A DNA stretch of 49,828 nucleotides from assembly GCA_000470535.1 (NCBI GenBank), contig CBRG010000112.1, positions 1 to 49,828 of the forward strand, read 5' to 3'. The position numbers and the translations under genes were made by a program. Within the stretch, counting starts at the first letter, position 1, and each line of letters opens with the position of its first letter. Below, piece by piece: positions 26,729 through 35,676 of this stretch. This DNA is from Streptomyces sp. AW19M42. GTDB taxonomy: Bacteria > Actinomycetota > Actinomycetes > Streptomycetales > Streptomycetaceae. The notes beneath the pieces were generated by a model. It ran no database searches. It was not told where the DNA came from and saw only the letters and a list, made by a program, of their open reading frames with translations.

Positions 26729-27118
26729 GACAGTCTGAAATTCCGGAGCTGCAGTCCGGGCGTCAGGCTGTGCCGATCCAGGAATGACAGCGGACTCCCC
26801 GGCGCGGCCGGCTGATCGGCCGGCCATTGAGATTGCGTCACTGCCCGGGGAACGACCAGGACGATTCTTTGCTCCCGTCACGTCGCCCACGGTCGCACAA
26901 AGGGGTCCGGGCTTTGCATGCACACACGGGCTCGTCACCCATTCATACGGGGAAGTTCGGGTTTTCGGATCTCTCGTTGATAAGTAGAACCGACTGGTGC
27001 GAGCTGGTTGGGGAACAAATTATTACGGCCGCCCTCAGGAACGCGGCGGATGCAAATTCCAGGGTTACTGTGCGATGCCATTCGGTGATCTTCCGTCTGA
27101 TGAAGCACAAGGAATCCC
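26729..27118. promoter_or_regulatory. Divergent control region of methyltransferase and oxidoreductase
   Basis: A 390-base gap between divergent genes. The last 180 bases are locally AT-rich (around ACAAATTATTACG) and should hold the rightward promoter; AAGGA precedes the ATG at 27119. No clear operator palindrome. Confidence 0.5.
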
Positions 27119-28726
27119 ATGGGTGACTCACAAGACCAGGGCCCGAGGCCCCAGGACGCCGGCCATGGAAGCGCGGACGGTCCCGATACGTCCGGCATCC
27201 ACGAGCCGCCGCCTCGGGCCGGAGCCGCACCGGCCGGTGGCCCCGGTCAGGCTCGGAACCCGGCCCCGCCCCCTGATGGAAGCGAAGAGGGCCCGCGCAG
27301 CGGTAGCGGCCGCCTCTCCTCATCCGGCCCGCCGAACGGGGATGGAGATGCCGGCTCTGGCTATGCGTCCTCCGCGCCGAGGACTGGCTCGTCTGCGCGG
27401 CCGGTGGCCGTGGCGACGAGTTCGCCGCGGGTCCGTCTGGAGGGCCTGTTGCGGGAGGGGCCGCCGCTCGGTCCGACCCGGCCGGGGTTCTGGCGTAGCC
27501 CCTTGCGTGGGCCTTGGCTGACGTCGGTGCTCGGTGCGGTGCTGCTGGTGGGCATCACGCTGATGTTCGTCACGGGGCTGCTCTCGTACGCGGCGTACAA
27601 CCCTGACCTCGGTGCCAACGACAAGACTCCGGACCGGGGCTGGCTGGGTTTCTATCTGTTCTCCTGGCCCACCCATCCGTACTGGCTCTACCGGCTCACT
27701 CAAGGCGTTCACATCACGCTCGGCATCGTGCTGATTCCCGTGCTGCTCGCGAAGCTGTGGTCGGTAGTCCCCAAGCTGTTCTCCTGGCCTCCGGTGAAGT
27801 CCGTCAGTCACGCGCTGGAGCGGATTTCGGTACTCCTGCTCGTGGGAGGGGTGCTGTTCGAATTCGCCACCGGGGTACTCAACATCCAGCTGGACTACAT
27901 TTTCCCCGGCTCCTTCTACCCGCTGCACTTCTACGGGGCCTGGGTCTTTATCGGCGCGTTCGTCGTCCACATCGCCTTCCGGATCCCGCTCATGGTCCGG
28001 ATGCTGCGCAGCGGAGGTCTCCACGAGGAACTGCGCAGCCGGCCCAAGACCGGCGAGAGGTCCCGTCCGGATTCCACTGGGCTGGTGACTCCTCGCCCGG
28101 CCGCGCCGACCATGTCCCGTCGGGGTGCGCTGGGGATGGTGGGGGCCGGCTCCCTGGTGCTGCTCGCCGTGACGGCCGGGCAGAGCATCGGAGGCTGGCT
28201 CCGGCCCACCGCCTTGCTCGCGCCGCGCAGCCAGGACCCGGGCCCCGGTCCCAACGGCTTCCAGATCAACAAGACCGCAGCCAGCGTGGGCATCCGCGCC
28301 GTCGACACCGGTGCGGCCTGGCGTCTTGTCGTTCGGGGCGGGGGCCGCGAACGGGTCCTCACCCGTGAAGAGGTCCTGGCGCTCCCACAACACAGCGCGG
28401 CCTTGCCGATCGCCTGCGTGGAGGGCTGGTCCACCGAGGACCAGGAGTGGAGCGGAGTCCGGCTGGCCGATCTGGCCGCGCTCGTCGGGTTCACCGACAG
28501 CCCGCCCGGCGTCTTCGTCCAGTCCGCCCAGCTCAGCGGTTCCTTCCACTCGACCACACTGCGCGACAACCAGGTCCGCGACCCCCGCTCCCTGCTGGCT
28601 CTGCGAGTCAACGGAGCAGATCTGTCGCCGGACCACGGCTACCCGGCGCGCATCATCGTCCCGGCCAATCCGGGTGTCCACAACACCAAATGGGTCACCC
28701 GGCTGACCTTCGGGGAGAACGTATGA
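27119..28726 (+). CDS. Cytochrome b561-like membrane domain fused to a molybdopterin oxidoreductase
   Basis: A 535-residue fusion. Residues 1-120 are disordered (Gly/Pro/Ser). About 134-300 form four membrane segments with His186, His198, His231, His270 and His284, suitable as haem ligands of a cytochrome b561-like domain. After a short linker, SRRGALGMVGAGSLVLLAV (333-351) resembles a twin-arginine export segment lying inside the protein. About 380-535 is a sulfite-oxidase-type molybdopterin domain with the expected Mo-ligand Cys433 (ACVEGWS) and a GVRLADLAALVG region. The haem domain probably passes electrons between the quinone pool and the extracellular Mo site. AAGGA lies before the ATG. 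Confidence 0.85.
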   Translation: MGDSQDQGPRPQDAGHGSADGPDTSGIHEPPPRAGAAPAGGPGQARNPAPPPDGSEEGPRSGSGRLSSSGPPNGDGDAGSGYASSAPRTGSSARPVAVATSSPRVRLEGLLREGPPLGPTRPGFWRSPLRGPWLTSVLGAVLLVGITLMFVTGLLSYAAYNPDLGANDKTPDRGWLGFYLFSWPTHPYWLYRLTQGVHITLGIVLIPVLLAKLWSVVPKLFSWPPVKSVSHALERISVLLLVGGVLFEFATGVLNIQLDYIFPGSFYPLHFYGAWVFIGAFVVHIAFRIPLMVRMLRSGGLHEELRSRPKTGERSRPDSTGLVTPRPAAPTMSRRGALGMVGAGSLVLLAVTAGQSIGGWLRPTALLAPRSQDPGPGPNGFQINKTAASVGIRAVDTGAAWRLVVRGGGRERVLTREEVLALPQHSAALPIACVEGWSTEDQEWSGVRLADLAALVGFTDSPPGVFVQSAQLSGSFHSTTLRDNQVRDPRSLLALRVNGADLSPDHGYPARIIVPANPGVHNTKWVTRLTFGENV

Positions 28727-29283
28727 ACCGCTTCCGCAGTCTCTACGGAGCCTCGCCGCTGCACCTGCTCTTGGTTCTCTGCTCTTTCGCGCTGACCGGC
28801 TACGCGGGGATCCGGCTGCTGTCCGGTTCCGAGCCGTGGAAGGTGGTCCTCTGGTTCGTCGGAGCGGCCCTGCTGCACGACCTGGTGCTGCTGCCCCTCT
28901 ACACCGTGACCGACCGCGCCGCCCAGACCCTGCTGGGCGAGCGCCGGGAACCAGCCGCACCGAGTGAAACCGCCCGCCCGGCAATGCGCTGGACCAACTA
29001 CGTCCGGGTCCCGGTCTTCCTGTCCGGAGTCCTGTTCCTGACCTACTTTCCCCTGATCCTGCAGCGGGTCAGCCACCGCTTCACCTTGTACACGACGCTC
29101 TCCACCGACGTGTACCTCGGCCGCTGGCTACTCATCACCGCCGCACTGTTCGCGATCTCCGCGCTCACCCTGCTGATCCGTATGGGGCGCTCCCGCCCCA
29201 CACCGGAGTCGGGCGTGAAACGGCCCGGCGCGGCACGGACGGGACCTGCCAACGGCACTCCTGGCCACGAGTCCGCCCCGTGA
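28723..29283 (+). CDS. Polytopic membrane protein coupled to the molybdopterin oxidoreductase
   Basis: A 186-residue membrane protein starting in an ATGA overlap with the oxidoreductase stop, so the two are coupled. Four hydrophobic segments: about 12-32 (LHLLLVLCSFALTGYAGI), 40-62, 90-112 and 130-152, with a basic Pro/Gly-rich cytoplasmic tail. A His (ALLHD) in segment 2 could bind haem or quinone. No recognised domain; it probably acts as membrane anchor or electron-transfer partner of the fusion protein. Confidence 0.82.
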   Translation: MNRFRSLYGASPLHLLLVLCSFALTGYAGIRLLSGSEPWKVVLWFVGAALLHDLVLLPLYTVTDRAAQTLLGERREPAAPSETARPAMRWTNYVRVPVFLSGVLFLTYFPLILQRVSHRFTLYTTLSTDVYLGRWLLITAALFAISALTLLIRMGRSRPTPESGVKRPGAARTGPANGTPGHESAP

Positions 29284-29332
29284 CCCGGCGATCAGGACCG
29301 GGCCCCATCCGCGTTCGGCAGGCAGGACTGAC

Positions 29333-31159
29333 GTGAGCACACGCCCGATCGGTGACTACGCACTGCTGTCGGACTGCCGTTCGGCCGCGCTGGTGTCCAC
29401 GGCAGGGTCGGTGGACTGGCTGTGCTTGCCGCGCTTCGACAGCCCGGCGGTCTTCGCCCGTCTGCTCGACGAGGAGGCCGGGCACTGGACGATCCGGCCC
29501 AGCGGACCGAGTGAGGTCACCCGCCGCTACGTACCCGAGACCCTGGCGCTGGAGACCACCTTCCATACCTCCTCGGGCACGGTGGTTCTCCTCGACGCCC
29601 TCGCGATGGGACACCGCGAGCGCGGGCACGCGCTGGGGGCGTCCTCCCCCGGCGTGCTGCTGCGCCAGATCACCTGTGCCAGTGGATCGGTGACGGTGGA
29701 GACCAGCTTCGCGCCCCGTCCGGAGTTCGGCCTCGTTCACCCGGTGATGTCCCTCGTACGTGGCGGACTCAGCGCGTACGGAGGCGCACAGCGTCTCGTG
29801 TTGTCCGCACCGCTCCCGCTGCGGATCGAAGGCGCGACCGCGCACGGGGAGACGGTACTGAGGGCGGGCCGGCGGATCGGGTTCGCGCTGTCGTCCCTGC
29901 CTGCCTGGGGCGAGGCGCAACCGGAATCCTGGCGAGGTGGGCGCATCCACCGTCGCCTGAACGACACGATCAAGGGGTGGAGGTCTTGGACGGGGATCCA
30001 TCAGGGGTATCAAGGCCGGTGGAGGGACGAGGTTGCCCACAGCGGGCGCGTGCTGCAAGCACTGACCTTCACACCCACGGGCGCCATCGTCGCGGCCGCC
30101 ACCACCTCCCTCCCGGAAAGCATCGGAGCCGACCGCAACTGGGACTACCGCTACACCTGGGTCCGCGACGCCAGCTTCACCCTCCAGGCCCTGTCCACCT
30201 CCGCCTGCGACAAGGAGAAGGCCGCCTACTTCGGATTCCTCGCCCAGGCCGCAGCCACCCAGCTGGAACGAGGCGTCGACCTGCAGGTCATGTACGGCAT
30301 CGGCGGCGAAAGAGACCTCAGCGAACGCACCCTGCCCCACCTCTCGGGATGGCGGGGCAGCACACCGGTGCGCACCGGCAACGACGCCTGGCGTCAGCAC
30401 CAGCTCGATGTCTACGGCGAACTGCTCGACGCCGCACACCAGACGCACCCCCGCACCGAGTGGTTCGACCAGCCCACCCGTAACTTCCTTCTCCAGGCCG
30501 CCGAGACCGCTGCTCGACGCTGGAAGGAGCCCGACCAGGGCATCTGGGAAGTGCGGGGTCCCAGCCGCCACTTCCTCTACTCGAAACTGATGTGCTGGGT
30601 CGCCCTGGACCGGGCCATTGATCTCGCGCCCGCGCTCGGCGCGACGACCGAACGCGTCACTGCCTGGCGGCGAACACGCGAGACCATTCGCACAGCCATT
30701 GAAACCGAAGGGTGGAACCCCCGCCTCGGCGCCTTCACCCAAGCGTTCGGATCCAGCGAGCTCGACGCCTCAGCCCTCATGCTTCCCCTCGTCGGATTCC
30801 TTCCCGGCGACGACCCCCGCATCCGCGCCACGGTGTCCGCGGTCGCGGACCAGCTGTCGGATACACGCGGACAGGTACGTCGCTACCTCCAGGACGACTT
30901 CGCGTCCGACGAGGGGGCATTCCTTCTCTGCACCTTCTGGCTCGCCCACGCCCTGGCTCTGATCGGCGAGGTGCAGCGCGCCCGCACAGTCTTCGAAACC
31001 GCTCTCGCCTGCGCCAACGACGTCGGCCTCCTCGCTGAAGAGATCTCTCCCACCTCCGGAGAGGCCCTTGGAAACTATCCGCAGGCATTCAGCCACATCG
31101 GCCTCATCAACGCGGCACGGGCCATCCACCACGCCGAACAGGCAGGACAAAGCCGTTGA
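29333..31159 (+). CDS. GH15 glycoside hydrolase (glucoamylase/trehalase-like)
   Basis: A 608-residue cytoplasmic protein (no signal peptide) of the bacterial GH15 group acting on alpha-glucans or trehalose. The N-terminal beta-sandwich starts IGDYALLSDCRSAALV and SVDWLCLPRFDSPAVFARLL. The (alpha/alpha)6 barrel begins at ADRNWDYRYTWVRDASFTLQ (about 265-285). The general acid Glu is in DQGIWEVRGPSRHF (about residue 405) and the base Glu region reads SPTSGEALGNYPQAFSHIG. Start is the GTG at 29333. Follows the membrane-protein gene by 50 bases. It may mobilise glycogen or trehalose. Confidence 0.9.
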   Translation: MSTRPIGDYALLSDCRSAALVSTAGSVDWLCLPRFDSPAVFARLLDEEAGHWTIRPSGPSEVTRRYVPETLALETTFHTSSGTVVLLDALAMGHRERGHALGASSPGVLLRQITCASGSVTVETSFAPRPEFGLVHPVMSLVRGGLSAYGGAQRLVLSAPLPLRIEGATAHGETVLRAGRRIGFALSSLPAWGEAQPESWRGGRIHRRLNDTIKGWRSWTGIHQGYQGRWRDEVAHSGRVLQALTFTPTGAIVAAATTSLPESIGADRNWDYRYTWVRDASFTLQALSTSACDKEKAAYFGFLAQAAATQLERGVDLQVMYGIGGERDLSERTLPHLSGWRGSTPVRTGNDAWRQHQLDVYGELLDAAHQTHPRTEWFDQPTRNFLLQAAETAARRWKEPDQGIWEVRGPSRHFLYSKLMCWVALDRAIDLAPALGATTERVTAWRRTRETIRTAIETEGWNPRLGAFTQAFGSSELDASALMLPLVGFLPGDDPRIRATVSAVADQLSDTRGQVRRYLQDDFASDEGAFLLCTFWLAHALALIGEVQRARTVFETALACANDVGLLAEEISPTSGEALGNYPQAFSHIGLINAARAIHHAEQAGQSR

Positions 31160-31274
31160 TGTCGTGTCACTCAGGTTCGGGAAGGGCGAGCCCTTTAGGT
31201 AGCGAGCAGTCCCATCTCAAGGTTGGCGGCCGACCGCCCTATGCAGGCGGAAATGCGCGACTGCCCTCCAGGTG
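31160..31274. other. Short gap after GH15
   Basis: No gene seen in 115 bases before repeat copy B. Confidence 0.3.
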
Positions 31275-31545
31275 AGCACCCGATCAGCCGAAGATCACGT
31301 TGGCTGCGCAGGCCAGCTGAAGACGCGTCGGTGGGGAATCCGGTCAGTTGCTCGTGTCGGAATCCGCCTCGATCCAGGTGTGCGAGACGGTGTCGTCTGC
31401 TACGTCCGGACCCTACCCCTGTTGGCGTCTGGCCCCCGGGTCCAAGCCGTCACGTCGCTCGCCCGGGAGCGTCGGCATTGGTCGCCTGATCGAGGACCCA
31501 TTCCAGACCGCCATGGCCCCGTTCGTAGGAGGGAGCTCTGCGCCA
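31275..31545. repeat. Dispersed repeat, copy B
   Basis: Matches 25395-25680 over roughly 270 bases, best over AAGCCGTCACG, CGCCCGGGAGCGTCGGCATT and GTCGCCTGATCGAGGA. Overlaps the 3' end of the truncated sigma-like gene at 31450. Confidence 0.65.
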
Positions 31546-31713
31546 GATCCGGGCGAAGGCGTCGACCAGATCGCCGCGGGCGCGTTCCATGGACCCTTCA
31601 CGGGAGCGGAGCAGCGCGAGCAGGAGCGGCGCCAGCAGATCGTACAACTCGGCAAGCGCATTTCTGCTGCCGTGCGCGATCTGCACCAGCAGGTCATCGA
31701 CGTGTGCAGTCAC
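31450..31713 (-). pseudogene. Truncated ECF sigma-factor-like gene
   Basis: 87 residues from GTG 31713 resemble ECF sigma region 2: VDDLLVQIAHGSRNALAELY, DLLAPLLLALLRSREG, then DAFARIWRRAPSYER and GGLEWVLDQATNADAPGRAT. The usual ending of region 2 and all of region 4 (the -35 binding HTH) are missing, and the tail matches copy A of the dispersed repeat. Without region 4 it cannot act as a normal sigma factor, so it is likely a remnant; a decoy role binding RNA polymerase is possible but unsupported. Confidence 0.6.
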
Positions 31714-32063
31714 CCTGCCGGGGACCACACAGCCTGCGTCGGCGGAACTCTTTGGTGGGTTCGGAACTCCGTCCCGTGCCTTGTCTGCCGCCGCTTTCAC
31801 ACCTCAGAGGCTATCGCCCGGCGCACCATCGCGAGCGCGCTCCTTCTGCCCGGTTCCGCGTTTCTGTCGGCGCGCACCAGGGCCCCTCAGACCTCATGAG
31901 CGCACCATGTGCTTCACCGCGTTGCTGTGCTTGGCCCAGCGGCTACCGATCGGTCGTGATCCCGGCCAGGAGGCGTCCTGGTTCCTCGGCGCCCCTTCTG
32001 CGCGAGGCCGGGCGTTTCTCTCGACCCGGCCTCGCATGCGTGCGTGTGTTCTGGCGGTCCCGG
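31714..32063. other. Intergenic region with a terminator
   Basis: No gene supported in 350 bases. Contains the strong hairpin at 32003-32034, read on the minus strand after the DUF4394 gene. Confidence 0.5.
32003..32034 (-). terminator. Terminator downstream of the DUF4394 gene
   Basis: Perfect 10-base stem CGAGGCCGGG/CCCGGCCTCG with a 12-base loop, 30 bases past the stop at 32064. Confidence 0.65.
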
Positions 32064-32945
32064 TCAGTGCTGTGCGAGGGGGAGGGCGATGTCGAAGACC
32101 TGCCTGTTTGTGGGGAAGGTGCCGCGCAGGCTTGCCTTGCCGTTGAGGACGTTCACGCTGTAGAAGCGGAACTTTCCGCCGGTGCTGAGGGCGGCGTAGC
32201 CGTCGTTGTCACCTGTCGCGGCGCGGTAGTAGATGTCGAATCCCGCGGAGGGGCCGGCGTTGACGCCGAGGTTGCCGGTGGGTGCGAGGGTGCCGGCGTT
32301 GGCCGGGGACTGGAGCGAGACGCGGTCGTTGACCGTGTCGATGTCGAACAGTGAGGTCGCTGTGGCGGCGTTCAGGTCGTTGTTCGTGTACGCGGCGCCC
32401 GTGACGCCGAGGGCGGTCGAGGGCGGTGTCGTCGGGTTGATCAGTGTGCCGTCGACCGTGGTGGTGCGCGGGGCCGACGCGTCGTCGATGTTGTGGCGCA
32501 GGTTCTGCCCGGTGTTACTGATCACCCTGAGCCGGTTGGCGGCGGGGTTGAAGTCGACCCCGAAGGCGTTGCCCGCCAAGGCGACGGTCAGCTGTGAGAC
32601 CTTCCTGGCCTGCGCCTTGCTGGTGATGGTGTAGACGCCGCCCCTGTTGCCGACGCCGTACAGCTTGCCGTTCTGGACGCGGAAGTCGATCCCGACGAGC
32701 TTGGAGTCGCCCTCCAGACCGGTGATCCTGCCGAACGACCAGATGTCATCAGGGGTGCGCACGTAGAAGCTGACCAGGCGCTGCTCGCCCGTCAGACCCA
32801 CCGCGACCAGTTCGCCGCCCGCGCGGCTCACGCCGGGCCGGCCCCACCCGTCGCTGCCGGCTGTTCCCACTGCTGAGGCGGCGGGGGCGGCTGCCACGGC
32901 CGAGGCAGCCAGCGCGAGGGCGACAACCGCTGCACGTGTACGCAT
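32064..32945 (-). CDS. Secreted DUF4394 protein
   Basis: A 293-residue exported protein of the DUF4394 family. A signal peptide (RAAVVALALAASAVAAA, cut near ASA/VG at about residue 26) precedes a beta-rich domain with repeated short motifs, such as LVGIDFRVQNGKLYGVGNRG, NAFGVDFNPAANRLRVISNT and LFDIDTVNDRVSLQSPANAG, typical of a propeller-like fold. The ATG at 32945 places the signal peptide correctly; 16 further in-frame codons upstream are not needed. Function of the family is unknown; surface or extracellular location is expected. It is divergent from the chaplin gene by about 340 bases. Confidence 0.87.
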   Translation of the reverse strand: MRTRAAVVALALAASAVAAAPAASAVGTAGSDGWGRPGVSRAGGELVAVGLTGEQRLVSFYVRTPDDIWSFGRITGLEGDSKLVGIDFRVQNGKLYGVGNRGGVYTITSKAQARKVSQLTVALAGNAFGVDFNPAANRLRVISNTGQNLRHNIDDASAPRTTTVDGTLINPTTPPSTALGVTGAAYTNNDLNAATATSLFDIDTVNDRVSLQSPANAGTLAPTGNLGVNAGPSAGFDIYYRAATGDNDGYAALSTGGKFRFYSVNVLNGKASLRGTFPTNRQVFDIALPLAQH

Positions 32946-33283
32946 GTGTCTCTCCGGAACTCTTCGGGAGATGCCACCGACAGCCGACGGCACCGAGGCA
33001 CAGAAGACAACCAGATGATTAGTAAAAAACTGCGCAAAAATGGTCCTTTGTGCAGCGTGGCGCAGAGAAATCGGCGCAATGGCAGCTCACCTTCCGTTGT
33101 TTGGTTAGCAGGGGGTGGTCCGGTTGCCGGGCGCTATTGATCAACTCTCGCCGGAAGAGCGACCATTCGTGGGATCACGGCCGGCGTGTGGGCGCGCCTG
33201 GGACCTGTACGGGGAGGGGCGCGCATGGTGGGACGGAGTTCGTCGTCTTGATTGCGGCGGCATTCGTTCCTCGTGGAGGTTTC
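32946..33283. promoter_or_regulatory. Divergent region of DUF4394 and chaplin genes
   Basis: 338 bases with a locally AT-rich stretch at 33010-33080 (around GATTAGTAAAAAACTGCG). A GGAGG ribosome binding site at 33275 serves the chaplin gene. No operator identified. Confidence 0.5.
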
Positions 33284-33607
33284 ATGTTCAGGCTTGGAAG
33301 TGCGGTCACCCTGACCGTGGCTGCCGGTGCGCTGGCATTTGCCGGTGCCGGTGTGGCCAGTGCTGACTCGGGTGCGCAGGGCGTGGCCTACGGCTCACCG
33401 GGTGTCCTGTCCGGCAACGTGGTGCAGATTCCCATCAGCGTCCCGGTCAACGCGTGCGGCAACTCCGTCAACGTGCTCGGACTGCTCAACCCGAGCTTCG
33501 GCAACACCTGCGTCAACAGCGGCTACGGCCGTCAGCAGCACCATGATGGTGGCAAGCAGCACGACGACAAGAAGCACTGGAAGCACGGCAAGTACAACCA
33601 TCGCTGA
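33284..33607 (+). CDS. Short chaplin with a His/Lys-rich tail
   Basis: A 107-residue hydrophobic surface protein of aerial hyphae and spores. A signal peptide (about 1-28, ending GAGVASAD) is followed by one chaplin domain, with GVAYGSPGVLSGNVVQIP, then ISVPVNACGNSVNVLGLLNP and FGNTCVNSGYG. The two Cys that form the chaplin disulfide are present. Short chaplins end here; this one adds a hydrophilic tail rich in His, Lys and Asp (HHDGGKQHDDKKHWKHGKYN), which is unusual and could bind metal. No sorting signal, so it is the ChpD-H (short) class. The ATG at 33284 follows GGAGG. Confidence 0.87.
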   Translation: MFRLGSAVTLTVAAGALAFAGAGVASADSGAQGVAYGSPGVLSGNVVQIPISVPVNACGNSVNVLGLLNPSFGNTCVNSGYGRQQHHDGGKQHDDKKHWKHGKYNHR

Positions 33608-33993
33608 AACGCTGCTGGTCGTCCGGCTACGGTCGGTCCGCAGTCGAACCTTCGGTGGCAAGCCCCCCAGACAAGCCTTGGGGCACTTGCCGCGCATGTC
33701 TCGCGCTCTCCGCAGGGCTCTGCCGCCGGTCGGGTGAGCGAGTGATACCTGCCCGTGTCTCCGGGCCGGCCCGTTCGGTTGAGATCACATGCGTGCATGA
33801 TTCAGCCCTCGGCATGCGCGCTGCGCATGTCCGGGCACCAGTCCGCCAAGACGCGCGCCCTGACCGCCCCCGCCCAAGCCAGGACGGGGGCGGTCGTCGT
33901 GCTTCGTGACTGCCCAGCCGGGTGACGGTGCACGTCGATGCCCTCTGGGAGTCTGCCGGGTCGGGTTGCTGCCGGCAGGCGTATAGCCGCTGG
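33608..33993. other. Convergent gap between chaplin and NicO genes
   Basis: No gene in 386 bases; holds the terminator hairpin at 33862-33895. Confidence 0.5.
33862..33895. terminator. Hairpin between convergent genes
   Basis: Perfect 11-base stem GACCGCCCCCG/CGGGGGCGGTC with a 12-base loop; probably ends transcription from one or both sides. Confidence 0.65.
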
Positions 33994-35676
33994 TTACAAG
34001 GCTAGCGGCAGGCTGCGGGCGATCAGGCTGAGTCCCACGGCGAGGACGAGTGTCGCGGTCAGGAGAGCGGTGTAGGGCGCGATCCTGCGGATGAGTGCGA
34101 ATGCGGGTCGGGAGGTGAGGGATTCGGCTCGGTTGCCGAGCTTGACGAGGAGGATTCCGACGGCTGTGAGGGTGGCCGCCATGCCGATGCCATAGGCGAG
34201 GACGAGTGCCGCGCCGAAGCCGGTACGGCCCAGGGCGATGGCACCGAGAAGCACGACGAGCGCGGAAGGACTGGGCACCAGTCCGCCGGCGACCCCCAGA
34301 CCGATGAGTCCGCGCGTGGTGAAGGGCTGTGCGCCGCCTTCGACGGGTGCGTGGGGGTGCGCGTGGTGGTGGGCGTGTCCGAACAGGCCGTGGCGGTGGG
34401 GTTTTTCGTGGTCGTGTTCGTGGCTGTGGGGATGCGCGTGTGGTTCGTGTGTGTGGACCGGGTGGTCGTGCATGTGGGGCATCTCGGTGGTCGCGGAGAC
34501 GTGGCCATGTGCACCGGCGCCGGCCATTGCGAGGGGTGACATTTCAGCCGGGCGGGCAGCGGCGGCAGCAGTGTTGTGGCGGGAGCGGCGAGTGGCGTCG
34601 GTGAGGAGTGTGGCGCCGACGAGGGTGACGAGGGCGCCGCTGATGACCCCGAGCCAGTTCAGCACCGTGTCTCCGGCCAGGGAGGAGAAGGTGGTGAGGC
34701 AGAGGCCGATGATGATGACGCCGGCGGTGTGGGTGACTGTCACGGTTGCTCCGACGGTGACCGCGTCGCGCACGTTGCCGCGGCGCCCTGCGAGATAGGC
34801 CGCCATCACGGTCTTTCCGTGCCCTGGCAGCAGCGCGTGACCCGCGCCGAGCACGAGCGAGAGCAGTACCGCCAGCAGGCCGATCGGCAGGGTGAGGTCG
34901 CGCGCTCCGGTCATCGAGGTGAGGCGCTGCGACAGCGCTTCGACGCGTCCGGTGAGGCCGCCTCCTTCTCCCGCCTCTGCGGTGTTGCTGAGGGGGGTAC
35001 CGGCGGTCTGGCCACCCGGGCCGGCTGTCACCTGTGCAGTGGTGTCGCCGCGCGGCGTGGAGAGAAGGTCGCGCGGGTAGCTGCGCAGCTCATGGGTGGA
35101 GGAGGTCTGGGGGACGGTGGAGTGCTGGAGGCGGGTTCCGATGCCCGTTGCGGTGATCTCGTGCCAGCCGACCCGCTTCCTGTCCGCGCCGGTGTCGACC
35201 CGCAAGGTCACCGCCCCGGCTGTCAGGTCCAGCGGTGCGCGCAGCCGGCACTCCAGTCGCCCGGTGCGCAGACCGCCTTGGCCCGGTTGGAAGCGGAAGG
35301 TTGCCGACCGTGTCGTCCAAACCAGGCGCTGCGGGGTAGTGACGGTGAGTTTTGCCGAGGTGGCGGCGCACTGGGTAGTGGCCCAGGTGGTGCGTTCGCT
35401 GCTGCTCGTCTGACGGTCGCCGTCGGTGTCGATGGCCGGGGTGGCCTGGAGTGTGGGGATCTCGGCGGTGTCGGTGACCGTCAGCACATCGACGTGGTCG
35501 GGGTGGAGGGTGAATCCGGCGTACTCGTTGATCGAGAAATTACCAAGAGGATGTGCCTCGGCTGTGGGTACGGCCACGGCGAACAGCGAGACCACGGCGG
35601 TGGCCAGCAGGGCCACACGCTGCGCGAGGACACGGTGAGCGGTCACCACAGGACGGCTTCCGAGCAGGGAATTCAT
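33994..35676 (-). CDS. NicO/RcnA-type nickel/cobalt transporter with extracytoplasmic domain
   Basis: A 560-residue metal transporter. Residues 1-42 look like a signal peptide (LFAVAVPTAEAHPLGN), followed by an extracytoplasmic beta-rich domain (43-260). The transporter core has segments near 263-282, 305-330, 338-360, 455-480, 485-510 and 535-555. HALLPGHGKT (280-289) is the NicO signature. A loop at 390-442 is densely His-rich (HMHDHPVHTH, HPHSHEHDHE, HAHHHAHPH), a probable metal-binding site as in RcnA-like exporters. Import or export cannot be told from sequence. Divergent from the DUF4331 operon. Confidence 0.87.
   Translation of the reverse strand: MNSLLGSRPVVTAHRVLAQRVALLATAVVSLFAVAVPTAEAHPLGNFSINEYAGFTLHPDHVDVLTVTDTAEIPTLQATPAIDTDGDRQTSSSERTTWATTQCAATSAKLTVTTPQRLVWTTRSATFRFQPGQGGLRTGRLECRLRAPLDLTAGAVTLRVDTGADRKRVGWHEITATGIGTRLQHSTVPQTSSTHELRSYPRDLLSTPRGDTTAQVTAGPGGQTAGTPLSNTAEAGEGGGLTGRVEALSQRLTSMTGARDLTLPIGLLAVLLSLVLGAGHALLPGHGKTVMAAYLAGRRGNVRDAVTVGATVTVTHTAGVIIIGLCLTTFSSLAGDTVLNWLGVISGALVTLVGATLLTDATRRSRHNTAAAAARPAEMSPLAMAGAGAHGHVSATTEMPHMHDHPVHTHEPHAHPHSHEHDHEKPHRHGLFGHAHHHAHPHAPVEGGAQPFTTRGLIGLGVAGGLVPSPSALVVLLGAIALGRTGFGAALVLAYGIGMAATLTAVGILLVKLGNRAESLTSRPAFALIRRIAPYTALLTATLVLAVGLSLIARSLPLAL

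Noticed and set aside
31450..31713. A functional ECF sigma factor
   Set aside because: Region 4 is absent and the 3' end matches a dispersed repeat, so it is treated as a remnant.
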